Source: Ptiloglossa arizonensis
Lineage: Eukaryota; Arthropoda; Insecta; Hymenoptera; Colletidae
DNA length: 64,000 nt
Direction of reading: 5' to 3'
NCBI RefSeq assembly: GCF_051014685.1
Contig: NW_027479255.1
Coordinates: forward strand, 1-64,000
Each line of letters starts with the position of its first letter. Within the stretch, counting starts at the first letter, position 1. The notes below the pieces were generated by a model. The model saw only the letters and a program-made list of their open reading frames with translations, searched no databases and was not told the DNA's origin. Positions 41,518 through 55,230 of the stretch are shown here, in pieces. A program made the position numbers and the translations under genes.

Positions 41518-44500
41518 TGTGACCTATAACGTGTAACGTACAACGTATAACGTGTAACGTATAACGTATAACGTAAAACGTATAACGTATAGCGTATAAC
41601 GTATAACGTGTAACTTATAACGTATAACGTATAACGTATAACGTATAACGTATAACGTATAACGTATAACGTACAACGTATAACGTATAACGTATAACGT
41701 ATAACGGTTAACTTATAACGTATAACGTGTAACGTATAACGTATAACGTGTAACGTATAACGTATAAAGTGTAACCTATAACGTATAACGTATAACGTGT
41801 ATCGTGTAAGCTATGACGTATAACGTATAACGTATAACGTATAACGTGTAACGTAAAACGTATAACGTATAGCGTATAACGTATAACGTGTAACTTATAA
41901 CGTATAACGTATAACGTATAACGTATAACGTATAACGTATAACGTACAACGTATAACGTATAACGTATAACGGTTAACTTATAACGTGTAACGTAAAACG
42001 TATAACGTATAGCGTATAACGTATAACGTGTAACTTATAACGTATAACGTATAACGTATAACGTATAACGTATAACGTATAACGTATAACGTACAACGTA
42101 TAACGTATAACGTATAACGGTTAACTTATAACGTATAACGGTTAACTTATAACGTATAACGTGTAACGTATAACGTATAACGTATAACGTATAACGTATA
42201 ACGTATAACGTATAACGTATAACGTATAACGTATAACGTGTAACGAAGAACGTATAACGTAAAACGTATAACGTATAACGTATAACGTATAACGTATAAC
42301 GTATAACATATAACGTATAACGTATAACGTAAAACGTAAAACGTATAACGTATAACGTATAACGTATAACGTATAACGTATAACGAATAACGTATAACGT
42401 ATAACGTATAACGTATAACGTATAACGTATAACGTATAACGTATAACGTATAACGTATAACGTATAACGTATAACGTATAACGTAAAACGTATAACGTAT
42501 AACGTGTAACGAAGACCGTATAACGAATAACGTAAAACGTATGACGTATCACATCTTACGTATAACGTATAACGTATAACGTATAACGTACAACGTGTAA
42601 CTTATAACGTATAACGTATAACGTATAACGTATAACGTATAACGTATAACGTATAACCTATAATGTATAACGTAAAACGTATAACGTATAACGTATAACG
42701 TATAACGTATAACGTGTAACGTATAACGTATAACGTGTAACGTATAACGTATAACGTGTAACGTATAACGTATAACGTATAACGTATAACGTGTACCGTG
42801 TAAGCTATGACGTATAACGTATAACGTATAACGTATAACGTGTAACGAAGAACGTATAACGTATAACGTATAACGTATAACGTATAACGTATAACGTATA
42901 ACGTATAACGTATAACGTATAACGTATAACGTATAACATATAACGTATAACGTATAACGTATAACGTATAACGTGTAACGTATAACGTATAACGTATAAC
43001 GTATAACGTATAACGTATAACGTATAACGTATAACGTATAACGTATAACGTATAACGTAAAACGTATAACGTATAACGTGTAACGAAGACCGTATAACGA
43101 ATAACGTAAAACGTATGACGTATCACATCTTACGTATAACGTATAACGTATAACGTATAACGTATAACGTATAACGTATAACGTATAACGTATAACGTAT
43201 AACGTACAACGTATAACGTATAACGTATAACGGTTAACTTATAACGTGTAACGTAAAACGTATAACGTATAGCGTATAACGTATAACGTGTAACTTATAA
43301 CGTATAACGTATAACGTATAACGTATAACGTATAACGTATAACGTATAACGTATAACGTATAACGTATAACGTATAACGTATAACGTATAACGTATAACG
43401 TATAACGTATAACGTAAAACGTATAACGTATAACGTGTAACGAAGACCGTATAACGAATAACGTAAAACGTATGACGTATCACATCTTACGTATAACGTA
43501 TAACGTATAACGTATAACGTATAACGTGTAACGTATAACGTATAACGTATAACGTATAACGTATAACGTATAACGTATAACGTATAACGTATAACGTATA
43601 ACGTGTAACGAAGAACGTATAACGTAAAACGTATAACGTATAACGTATAACGTATAACGTATAACGTATAACATATAACGTATAACGTATAACGTAAAAC
43701 GTAAAACGTATAACGTATAACGTATAACGTGTAACGTATAACGTATAACGTATAACGTATAACGTATAACGTATAACGTATAACGTATAACGTATAACGT
43801 ATAACGTATAACGTAAAACGTATAACGTATAACGTGTAACGAAGACCGTATAACGAATAACGTAAAACGTATGACGTATCACATCTTACGTATAACGTAT
43901 AACGTATAACGTACAACGTATAACGTGTAACGCATAACGTATAACGTGTGACGTATAACGTGTAACGTATAACGTATAACGTGTAACGTATAACGTATAA
44001 CGTAAAATGTATAACGTATAGCGTATAACGTATAACGTGTAACTTATAACGTATAACGTATAACGTATAACGTATAACGTATAACGTATAACGTACAACG
44101 TATAACGTATAACGTATAACGTATAACGTATAACGAATAACGTATAACGTATAACGTATAACGTATAACATATAACGTATAACGTATAACGTAAAACGTA
44201 TAACGTATAACGTATAACGTATAACGTATAACGTATAACGAATAACGTATAACGTATAACGTATAACGTGTAACGTATAACGTATAACGTAAAACGTATA
44301 ACGTATAACGTATAACGTATAACGTATAACGTATAACGTATAACGTATAACGTATAACGTATAACGTATAACGTATAACGTATAACGTATAACGTATAAC
44401 GTATAACGTATAACGTATAACGTGTAACGTATAACGTATAACGTGTAACGTATAACGTATAACGTGTAACATATAACGTATAACGTATAACGTAAAACGT

Positions 44501-45549
44501 ATAACGTATAACGTATAACGTATAACGTATAACGTATAACGTATAACGAATAACGTATAACGTATAACGTATAACGCATAACGTATAACGTATAACGAAT
44601 AACGTATAACGTATAACGTATAACGTATAACGTATAACGTATAACGTATAACGTAAAACGTATAACGTATAACGTGTAACGAAGACCGTATAACGAATAA
44701 CGTAAAACGTATGACGTATCACATCTCACGTATAACGTATAACGTATAACGTATAACGTATAACGTGTAACGCATAACGTATAACGTGTGACGTATAACG
44801 TGTAACGTATAACGTATAACGTGTAACGTATAACGTATAACGTAAAACGTATAACGTATAGCGTATAACGTATAACGTATAACGTATAACGTATAACGTA
44901 TAACGTATAACGTATAACGTATAACGTATAACGTGTAACGAAGAACGTATAACGTAAAACGTATAACGTATAACGTATAACGTATAACGTATAACGTATA
45001 ACGTATAACGTATAACATATAACGTATAACGTATAACGTATAACGAATGACGTATAACGTATAACGTATAACGTATAACGTATAACGTATAACGTATAAC
45101 GTATAACGTATAACGTATAACGTATAACGTATAACGTGTAACGTATAACTTATAACGTATAACGTATAACGTATAACGAATAACGTATAACGTATAACGT
45201 ATAACGTATAACATATAACGTATAACGTATAACGTAAAACGTAAAACGTATAACGTATAACGTATAACGTATAACGTATAACGTATAACGAATAACGTAT
45301 AACGTATAACGTATAACGTATAACGTATAACGTATAACGTATAACGTAAAACGTGTAACGTATAACGTATAACGTGTGACGTATAACGTATAACGTATAA
45401 CGTATAACGTATAACGTAAAACGTATAACGTATAACGTGTAACGAAGACCGTATAACGAATAACGTAAAACGTATGACGTATCACATCTTACGTATAACG
45501 TATAACGTATAACGTACAACGTATAACGTGTAACGCATAACGTATAACG
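41518..45549. repeat. Higher-order repeat R5 (4,032 bp)
   Basis: GTTAACT at 41707, 41973, 42120, 42141 and 43233; the 42120/42141 pair is a 21-base tandem duplication. C cassettes start at 42,505, 43,079, 43,436, 43,835, 44,675 and 45,438 (intervals 574, 357, 399, 840 and 763). One cassette more than R3: the 588-base interval of R3 is here split into 357 plus 399. 576 units. Confidence 0.88.
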
Positions 45550-48500
45550 TGTGACCTATAACGTGTAACGTACAACGTATAACGTGTAACGTATAACGTA
45601 TAACGTAAAACGTATAACGTATAGCGTATAACGTATAACGTGTAACTTATAACGTATAACGTATAACGTATAACGTATAACGTATAACGTATAACGTATA
45701 ACGTACAACGTATAACGTATAACGTATAACGTATAACGGTTAACTTATAACGTATAACGTGTAACGTATAACGTATAACGTGTAACGTATAACGTATAAA
45801 GTGTAACCTATAACGTATAACGTATAACGTGTATCGTGTAAGCTATGACGTATAACGTATAACGTATAACGTATAACGTGTAACGTAAAACGTATAACGT
45901 ATAGCGTATAACGTATAACGTGTAACTTATAACGTATAACGTATAACGTATAACGTATAACGTATAACGTATAACGTACAACGTATAACGTATAACGTAT
46001 AACGGTTAACTTATAACGTGTAACGTAAAACGTATAACGTATAGCGTATAACGTATAACGTGTAACTTATAACGTATAACGTATAACGTATAACGTATAA
46101 CGTATAACGTATAACGTATAACGTACAACGTATAACGTATAACGTATAACGGTTAACTTATAACGTATAACGTGTAACGTATAACGTATAACGTATAACG
46201 TATAACGTATAACGTATAACGTATAACGTATAACGTATAACGTATAACGTGTAACGAAGAACGTATAACGTAAAACGTATAACGTATAACGTATAACGTA
46301 TAACGTATAACGTATAACATATAACGTATAACGTATAACGTAAAACGTAAAACGTATAACGTATAACGTATAACGTATAACGTATAACGTATAACGAATA
46401 ACGTATAACGTATAACGTATAACGTATAACGTATAACGTATAACGTATAACGTATAACGTATAACGTATAACGTATAACGTATAACGTATAACGTAAAAC
46501 GTATAACGTATAACGTGTAACGAAGACCGTATAACGAATAACGTAAAACGTATGACGTATCACATCTTACGTATAACGTATAACGTATAACGTATAACGT
46601 ACAGCGTGTAACTTATAACGTATAACGTATAACGTATAACGTACAGCGTGTAACTTATAACGTATAACGTATAACGTATAACGTATAACGTATAACGTAT
46701 AACGTATAACCTATAATGTATAACGTAAAACGTATAACGTATAACGTATAACGTATAACGTATAACGTGTAACGTATAACGTATAACGTGTAACGTATAA
46801 CGTATAACGTGTAACGTATAACGTATAACGTATAACGTATAACGTGTACCGTGTAAGCTATGACGTATAACGTATAACGTATAACGTATAACGTGTAACG
46901 AAGAACGTATAACGTATAACGTATAACGTATAACGTATAACGTATAACGTATAACGTATAACGTATAACGTATAACGTATAACGTATAACATATAACGTA
47001 TAACGTATAACGTATAACGTATAACGTGTAACGTATAACGTATAACGTATAACGTATAACGTATAACGTATAACGTATAACGTATAACGTATAACGTATA
47101 ACGTATAACGTAAAACGTATAACGTATAACGTGTAACGAAGACCGTATAACGAATAACGTAAAACGTATGACGTATCACATCTTACGTATAACGTATAAC
47201 GTATAACGTATAACGTATAACGTATAACGTATAACGTATAACGTACAACGTATAACGTATAACGTATAACGGTTAACTTATAACGTGTAACGTAAAACGT
47301 ATAACGTATAGCGTATAACGTATAACGTGTAACTTATAACGTATAACGTATAACGTATAACGTATAACGTATAACGTATAACGTATAACGTATAACGTAT
47401 AACGTATAACGTATAACGTGTAACGTATAACGTATAACGTATAACGTATAACGTATAACGAATAACGTATAACGTATAACGTATAACGTATAACATATAA
47501 CGTATAACGTATAACGTAAAACGTATAACGTATAACGTATAACGTATAACGTATAACGTATAACGAATAACGTATAACGTATAACGTATAACGTGTAACG
47601 TATAACGTATAACGTATAACGTATAACGTATAACGTATAACGTATAACGTATAACGTATAACGTATAACGTATAACGTAAAACGTATAACGTATAACGTG
47701 TAACGAAGACCGTATAACGAATAACGTAAAACGTATGACGTATCACATCTTACGTATAACGTATAACGTATAACGTACAACGTATAACGTGTAACGCATA
47801 ACGTATAACGTGTGACGTATAACGTGTAACGTATAACGTATAACGTGTAACGTATAACGTATAACGTAAAATGTATAACGTATAGCGTATAACGTATAAC
47901 GTGTAACTTATAACGTATAACGTATAACGTATAACGTATAACGTATAACGTATAACGTACAACGTATAACGTATAACGTATAACGTATAACGTATAACGA
48001 ATAACGTATAACGTATAACGTATAACGTATAACATATAACGTATAACGTATAACGTAAAACGTATAACGTATAACGTATAACGTATAACGTATAACGTAT
48101 AACGAATAACGTATAACGTATAACGTATAACGTGTAACGTATAACGTATAACGTAAAACGTATAACGTATAACGTATAACGTATAACGTATAACGTATAA
48201 CGTATAACGTATAACGTATAACGTATAACGTATAACGTATAACGTATAACGTATAACGTATAACGTGTAACGTATAACGTATAACGTGTAACGTATAACG
48301 TATAACGTGTAACGTATAACGTATAACGTGTAACATATAACGTATAACGTATAACGTAAAACGTATAACGTATAACGTATAACGTATAACGTATAACGTA
48401 TAACGTATAACGAATAACGTATAACGTATAACGTATAACGCATAACGTATAACGTATAACGAATAACGTATAACGTATAACGTATAACGTATAACGTATA

Positions 48501-49120
48501 ACGTATAACGTATAACGTAAAACGTATAACGTATAACGTGTAACGAAGACCGTATAACGAATAACGTAAAACGTATGACGTATCACATCTCACGTATAAC
48601 GTATAACGTATAACGTATAACGTATAACGTGTAACGCATAACGTATAACGTGTGACGTATAACGTGTAACGTATAACGTATAACGTGTAACGTATAACGT
48701 ATAACGTAAAACGTATAACGTATAGCGTATAACGTATAACGTATAACGTATAACGTATAACGTATAACGTATAACGTATAACGTATAACGTATAACGTGT
48801 AACGAAGAACGTATAACGTAAAACGTATAACGTATAACGTATAACGTATAACGTATAACGTATAACGTATAACGTATAACATATAACGTATAACGTATAA
48901 CGTATAACGAATGACGTATAACGTATAACGTATAACGTATAACGTATAACGTATAACGTATAACGTATAACGTATAACGTATAACATATAACGTATAACG
49001 TATAACGTAAAACGTAAAACGTATAACGTATAACGTATAACGTATAACGTATAACGTATAACGAATAACGTATAACGTATAACGTATAACGTATAACGTA
49101 TAACGTATAACGTGTAACGT
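45550..49120. repeat. Higher-order repeat R6 (incomplete)
   Basis: Head as in R3 and R5 (GTTAACT at 45739, 46005, 46152 and 47272). C cassettes start at 46,516, 47,132, 47,699 and 48,539 (intervals 616, 567 and 840). The expected cassette 763 bases further on is missing. The sequence leaves the pattern around 48.96-49.12 kb, so the right edge is approximate. Confidence 0.83.
46600..46683. repeat. 42-bp (six-unit) tandem duplication inside R6
   Basis: TACAGCG, TGTAACT and four consensus units at 46,600-46,641 are repeated immediately at 46,642-46,683. R3 and R5 have a single copy with TACAACG there. The R5-R6 offset changes from 4,011 to 4,053 across this point. Both copies carry the A-to-G change TACAGCG, so the substitution came before the duplication. 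Confidence 0.93.
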
Positions 49121-50217
49121 AAAACGTGTAACGTATAACGTATAACGTATAACGTGTAACGTATAACGTATAACGTGTAACGTATAACGTATAACGTAAA
49201 ACGTATAACGCATAGCGTATAACGTATAACGTGTAACTTATAACGTATAACGTATAACGTATAACGTATATCGTATAACGTACAACGTATAACGTATAAC
49301 GTATAACGGTTAACTTATAACGTATAACGTGTAACGTACAACGTATAACGTGTAGCGTATAACGTATAACGTATAACGTATAACGTATAACGTATAACAT
49401 ATAACGTATAACGTATAACGTGTATCGTGTAACCTATGACGTATAACGTATAACGTATAACGTATAACGTGTAACGTATAACGCATAACGTATAACGTAC
49501 AACGTGTAACTTATAACGTATAACGTATAACGTATAACGTATAACGTATAACGTATAACGTATAACGTATAACATATAACGTATAACGTAAAACGTATAA
49601 CGTATAACGTATAACGTATAACGTATAACGTGTAACGTATAACGTATAACGTGTAACGTATAACGTATAACGTGTAACGTATAACGTATAACGTATAACG
49701 TATAACGTGTACCGTGTAAGCTATGACGTATAACGTATAACGTATAACGTATAACGTGTAACGAAGAACGTATAACGTATAACGTATAACGTTTAACGTA
49801 TAACGTATAACGTATAACGTATAACGTATAACGTATAACGTGTAACGAAGAACGTATAACGCAAAACGTATAACGTATAACGTATAACGTATAACGTATG
49901 ACGTAAAACGTATAACGTATAACGTATAACGTATAACGAGTAACGTATAACGTATAACGTATAACGTATAACGTGTAACGAAGAACGTATAACGTAAAAC
50001 GTATAACGTATAACGTATAACGTATAACTTATAACGTATAACGTATAACGTATAACGTATAACGTATAACGTATAACGTAAAACGTATAACGTATAACGT
50101 GTAACGAAGACCGTATAACGAACAACGTAGAACGTATGACGTATCACATCTTACGTATAACGTATAACGTATAACGTATAACGTATAACGTATAACGTGT
50201 AACGCATAACGTATAAC
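49121..50217. repeat. Array between the 32-49 kb and 50-63 kb domains
   Basis: Contains GTTAACT at 49309, TGTATCG-TGTAACC, TGTACCG-TGTAAGC, AAGAACG groups, AGTAACG, and a divergent C cassette at 50,100-50,155 (AACAACG and TAGAACG in place of AATAACG and TAAAACG). No gene or site is visible. Confidence 0.8.
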
Positions 50218-52700
50218 GTGTGACGTATAACGTGTAACGTATAACGTATAACGTGTAACGTATAACGTATAACATATAACGTATAACGTAGAACGTGTAT
50301 CGTGTAACCTATGACGTATAACGTATAACGTATAACGTATAACGTGTAACGTATAACGCATAACGTATAACGTACAACGTGTAACTTATAACGTATAACG
50401 TAAAACGTATAACGTATAACGTATAACGTATAACATATAACATATAACGTATTACGTAAAACGTATAACGTATAACGTATAACGTATAACGTATAACGTG
50501 TAACGTATAACGTATAACGTGTAACGTATAACGTATAACGTGTAACGTATAACGTATAACGTATAACGTATAACGTGTACCGTGTAAGCTATGACGTATA
50601 ACGTATAACGTACAACGTATAACGTATAACGTATAACGGTTAACTTATAACGTATAACGTATAACGTATAACGTATAACGAATAACAAATAACGTGTAAC
50701 GTATAACACATAACGTATAACGTACAACGTGTAACGAAGAACGTATAACGAATAAAGTAAAAAACGTATAACGTATTACATATTACGTATAACGTATAAC
50801 ATATAACGTATAACGTATAACGTGTATCGTGTAAGGTATGACGTATAACGTATAACGTATAACGTGTAACGTGTAACGAAGAACGTATAACGTAAAACGT
50901 ATAACGTATAACGTATAACGTATAACGTATAACGTATGACGTAAAGCGTATAACGTATAACGTATAACGTATAACGAGTAACGTATAACGTATAACGTGT
51001 AACGTATAACGTATAACGTGTAACGTATAAAGTATAACGTGTAACGTATAACGTATAACGTATAACGTGTATCGTGTAAGGTATGACGTATAACGTATAA
51101 CGTATAACGTATAACGTGTAACGAAGAACGTATAACGTATAACGTATAACGTTTAACGTATCACGTATAACGTATAACGTATAACGTATAACGTGTAACG
51201 AAGAACGTATAACGTAAAACGTGTAACGTATAACGTATAACGTATAACGTACAACGTATACCGTATAACGTATAACGGTTAACTTATAACGTATAACGTG
51301 TAACGTATAACGTATAACGTGTAGCGTATAACGTATAACGTATAACGTATAACGTATAACGTATAACATATAACGTATAACGTATAACGTGTATCGTGTA
51401 ACCTATGACGTATAACGTATAACGTATAACGTATAACGTGTAACGTATAACGCATAACGTTTAACGTACAACGTGTAACTTATAACGTATAACGTATAAC
51501 GTATAACGTATAACGTATAACGTATAACGTATAACATATAACGTATAACGTATAACGTGTAACGTATAACACATAACGTATAACGTACAACGTGTAACGA
51601 AGAACGTATAACGAATAACGTAAAACGTATAACGTATTACATATTACGTATAACGTATAACATATAACGTATAACGTATAACGTGTAAGGTATGACGTAT
51701 AACGTATAACGTATAACGTGTAACGTGTAACGAAGAACGTATAACGTGTAACTTATAACGTATAACGTATAACGTATAACGTATAACGTATAACGTACAA
51801 CGTATAACGTATAACGTATAACGGTTAACTTATAACGTATAACGTGTAACGTATAACGTATAACGTGTAGCGTATAACGTATAACGTATAACGTATAACG
51901 TATAACGTATAACATATAACGTATAACGTATAACGTGTATCGTGTAACCTATGACGTATAACGTATAACGTATAACGTATAACGTGTAACGTATAACGCA
52001 TAACGTATAACGTACAACGTGTAACTTATAACGTATAACGTATAACGTATAACGTATAACGTATAACGTATAACGTATAACATATAACGTATAACGTAAA
52101 ACGTATAACGTATAACGTATAACGTATAACGTATAACGTGTAACGTATAACGTATAACGTGTAACGTATAACGTATAACGTGTAACGTATAACGTATAAC
52201 GTATAACGTATAACGTGTACCGTGTAAGCTATGACGTATAACGTATAACGTATAACGTATAAAGTGTAACGAAGAACGTATAACGTATAACGTACAACGT
52301 GTAACTTATAACGTATAACGTATAACGTATAACGTATAACGTATAACGTATAACGTATAACATATAACGTATAACGTAAAACGTATAACGTATAACGTAT
52401 AACGTATAACGTGTAACGAAGAACGTATAACGTAAAACGTATAACGTATAACGTATAACGTATAACGTATAACGTATAACGTATAACGTATAACGTATAA
52501 CGTATAACATATAACGTATAACGTACAACGTGTAACGAAGAACGTATAACGTATAACGTATAACGTATAACGAGTAACGTATAACGTATAACGTATAACG
52601 TATAACGTGTAACGAAGAACGTATAACGTAAAACGTATAACGTATAACGTATAACGTATAACGTATAACGTATAACGTATAACGTATAACGTATAACGTA
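50218..52700. repeat. 5,013-bp-offset duplication, copy 1
   Basis: Partner of 55,231-57,713. Markers at constant offset: TGTGACG (50220), the 9-base unit at 50,758, B landmarks at 50775 and 51636, GTTAAC at 50639, 51278 and 51824, TGTACCG (52217), AGTAACG (52572). One visible difference is TATCACG near 51,160 where the partner has consensus. A CATATAACA-like group near 50,430 (two TATAACA units then TATTACG) is also shared. The left edge lies within 50,200-50,218, the right within about 52,690-52,705. Confidence 0.88.
50758..50766. other. Phase break +2
   Basis: TAAAAAACG, a 9-base unit in a B cassette; duplicated at 55,771. The run of six A suggests slippage. Confidence 0.92.
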
Positions 52701-53132
52701 TAACGTAAAACGTATAACGTATAACGTGTAACGTATAACATATAACGTATAACGTATAACGAGTAACGTATAACGTATAACGTGTAACGTATAACGTATA
52801 ACGTGTAACGTATAAAGTATAACGTGTAACGTATAACGTATAACGTATAACGTGTATCGTGTAAGGTATGACGTATAACGTATAACGTATAACGTATAAC
52901 GTGTAACGAAGAACGTATAACGTATAACGTATAACGTATAACATATAACGTATAACGTATAACGTGTATCGTGTAACCTATGACGTATAACGTATAACGT
53001 ATAACGTATAACGTGTAACGTATAACGCATAACGTATAACGTACAACGTGTAACTTATAACGTATAACGTATAACGTATAACGTATAACGTATAACGTAT
53101 AACGTATAAAGTATAACGTATAACGTATAACG
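52701..53132. repeat. Segment shared with 59,016-59,428 only
   Basis: TGTAACG-TATAACA, AGTAACG, TATAAAG, TGTATCG-TGTAAGG and TGTATCG-TGTAACC. This continues the 6,315-base-offset copy (59.0-59.43 kb) but is absent from the 55-57.7 kb copy, which switches at 57.71 kb to other units. Confidence 0.82.
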
Positions 53133-55230
53133 TGTAACGTATAACTTATAACGTATAACGTATAACGTATAACGTGTAACGAAGAACGTATAACGTATAA
53201 CGTATAACGTATAACGTATAACGTATAACGTATAACGTATAACGTATAACGTATAACGTGTAACGAAGAACGTATAACGTAAATCGTATAACGTATAACG
53301 TATAACGTATAACGTATAACGTATAACGTGTAACGTATAACGTATAACATATAACGTATAACGTATAACGTATAACGAATAACGTATAACGTATAACGTA
53401 TAACGTATAACGTATAACGTATAACGTATAACGTGTATCGTGTAAGGTATGACGTATAACGTATAACGTATAACGCATAACGTGTAACGAAGAACGTATA
53501 ACGTAAAACGTATAACGTATAACGTATAACGTATAACGTATAACGTATAACGTATAACGTATAACGTATAACGTATAACGTATAACGTATAACGTATAAC
53601 GTATAACGTATAACGTATAACGTAGAACGTATAACGTATAACGCATAACGTACAACGTAAAACGTATAACGTATAACGTATAACGTATAACGTATAACGT
53701 ATAACGTGTAACGTAAACCTATAACGTTTAACGTATAACGTATAACGTATAACGTATAACGTACAATGTATAACGTATAACGTATACCGTATAACGTATA
53801 ACGTATAACGTATAACGTATAACGTAGAACGTATAACGTATAACGCAAAACGTACAACGTAAAACGTATAACGTATAACGTATAACGTATAACGTATAAC
53901 GTATAACGTATAACGTATAACGTATAACGTATAACGTATAACGTATAACGTATAACGTATAACGTATAACGTATAACGTATAACGTATAACGTGTATCGT
54001 GTAAGGTATGACGTATAACGTATAACGTATAACGCATAACGTGTAACGAAGAACGTATAACGTAAAACGTATAACGTATAACGTATAACGTATAACGTAT
54101 AACGTATAACGTATAACGTATAACGTATAACGTATAACGTATAACGTATAACGTATAACGTATAACGTATAACGTATAACGTATAACGTATAACGTATAA
54201 CGTAGAACTTATAACGTATAACGCATAACGTACAACGTAAAACGTATAACGTATAACGTATAACGTATAACGTATAACGTATAACGTATAACGTGTAACG
54301 TATAACCTATAACGTTTAACGTATAACGTATAACGTATAACGTATAACGTACAACGTACAACGTATAACGTATAACGTATAACGCATAACGTATAACGTA
54401 TAACGTATAACGTAGAACGTATAACGTATAACGCATAACGTACAACGTAAAACGTATAACGTATAACGTATAACGTATAACGTATAACGTATAACGTATA
54501 ACGTATAACGTGTAACGTATAACCTATAACGTTTAACGTATAACGTATAACGTATAACGTATAACGTATAACGTACAACGTATAACGTATAACGTATAAC
54601 GTGTAACGTGTAACGTATAACGTATAACGCAAAACGTATAACGTATAACGTGTGGCGCATAACGTGTAACGTATAACGTATAACGTGTAACGTATAACGT
54701 ATAACGTATAACGTATAACGTATAACGTGTAACGAAGAACGTATAACGTATAACGTATAACGTATAACGTATAACGTATAACGTATAACGTGTAACGAAG
54801 AACGTATAACGTAAAACGTTTAACGTATAACGTATAACGTATAACGTATAACGTATAACGTATAACGTATAACATATAACGTATAACGTACAACGTATAA
54901 CGAATAACCTATAACGTATAACGTATAACGTATAACGTATAACGTATAACGTATAACGTGTATCGTGTAAGGTATGACGTATAACGTATAACGTATAACG
55001 CATAACGTGTAACGAAGAACGTATAACGTAAAACGTATAACGTATAACGTATAACGTATAACGTATAACGTATAACGTATAACGTATAACGTATAACGTA
55101 TAACGTATAACGTATAACGTAGTACGTATAACGTATAACGCATAACGTACAACGTAAAACGTATAACGTATAACGTATAACGTATAACGTATAACGTATA
55201 ACGTATAACGTGTAACGTATAACCTATAAC
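53133..55230. repeat. About 7,953-bp-offset duplication, copy 1
   Basis: Partner of 61,121-63,183. Markers: TATAACT-TATAACG, AAGAACG, TAAATCG (53280), the 6-base TAAACC (53714), TAGAACT (54203), TGTGGCG (54651), TAGTACG (55120). The offset is 7,988 at the left, 7,974 at TAAATCG and 7,953 from TAGAACT onward, so the first copy has gained 35 bases (five units) relative to the second in steps of 2 and 3 units. Confidence 0.87.
53714..53719. other. Phase break -1
   Basis: TAAACC, a 6-base unit between TGTAACG and TATAACG, followed closely by TTTAACG; duplicated at 61,688. Confidence 0.92.
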
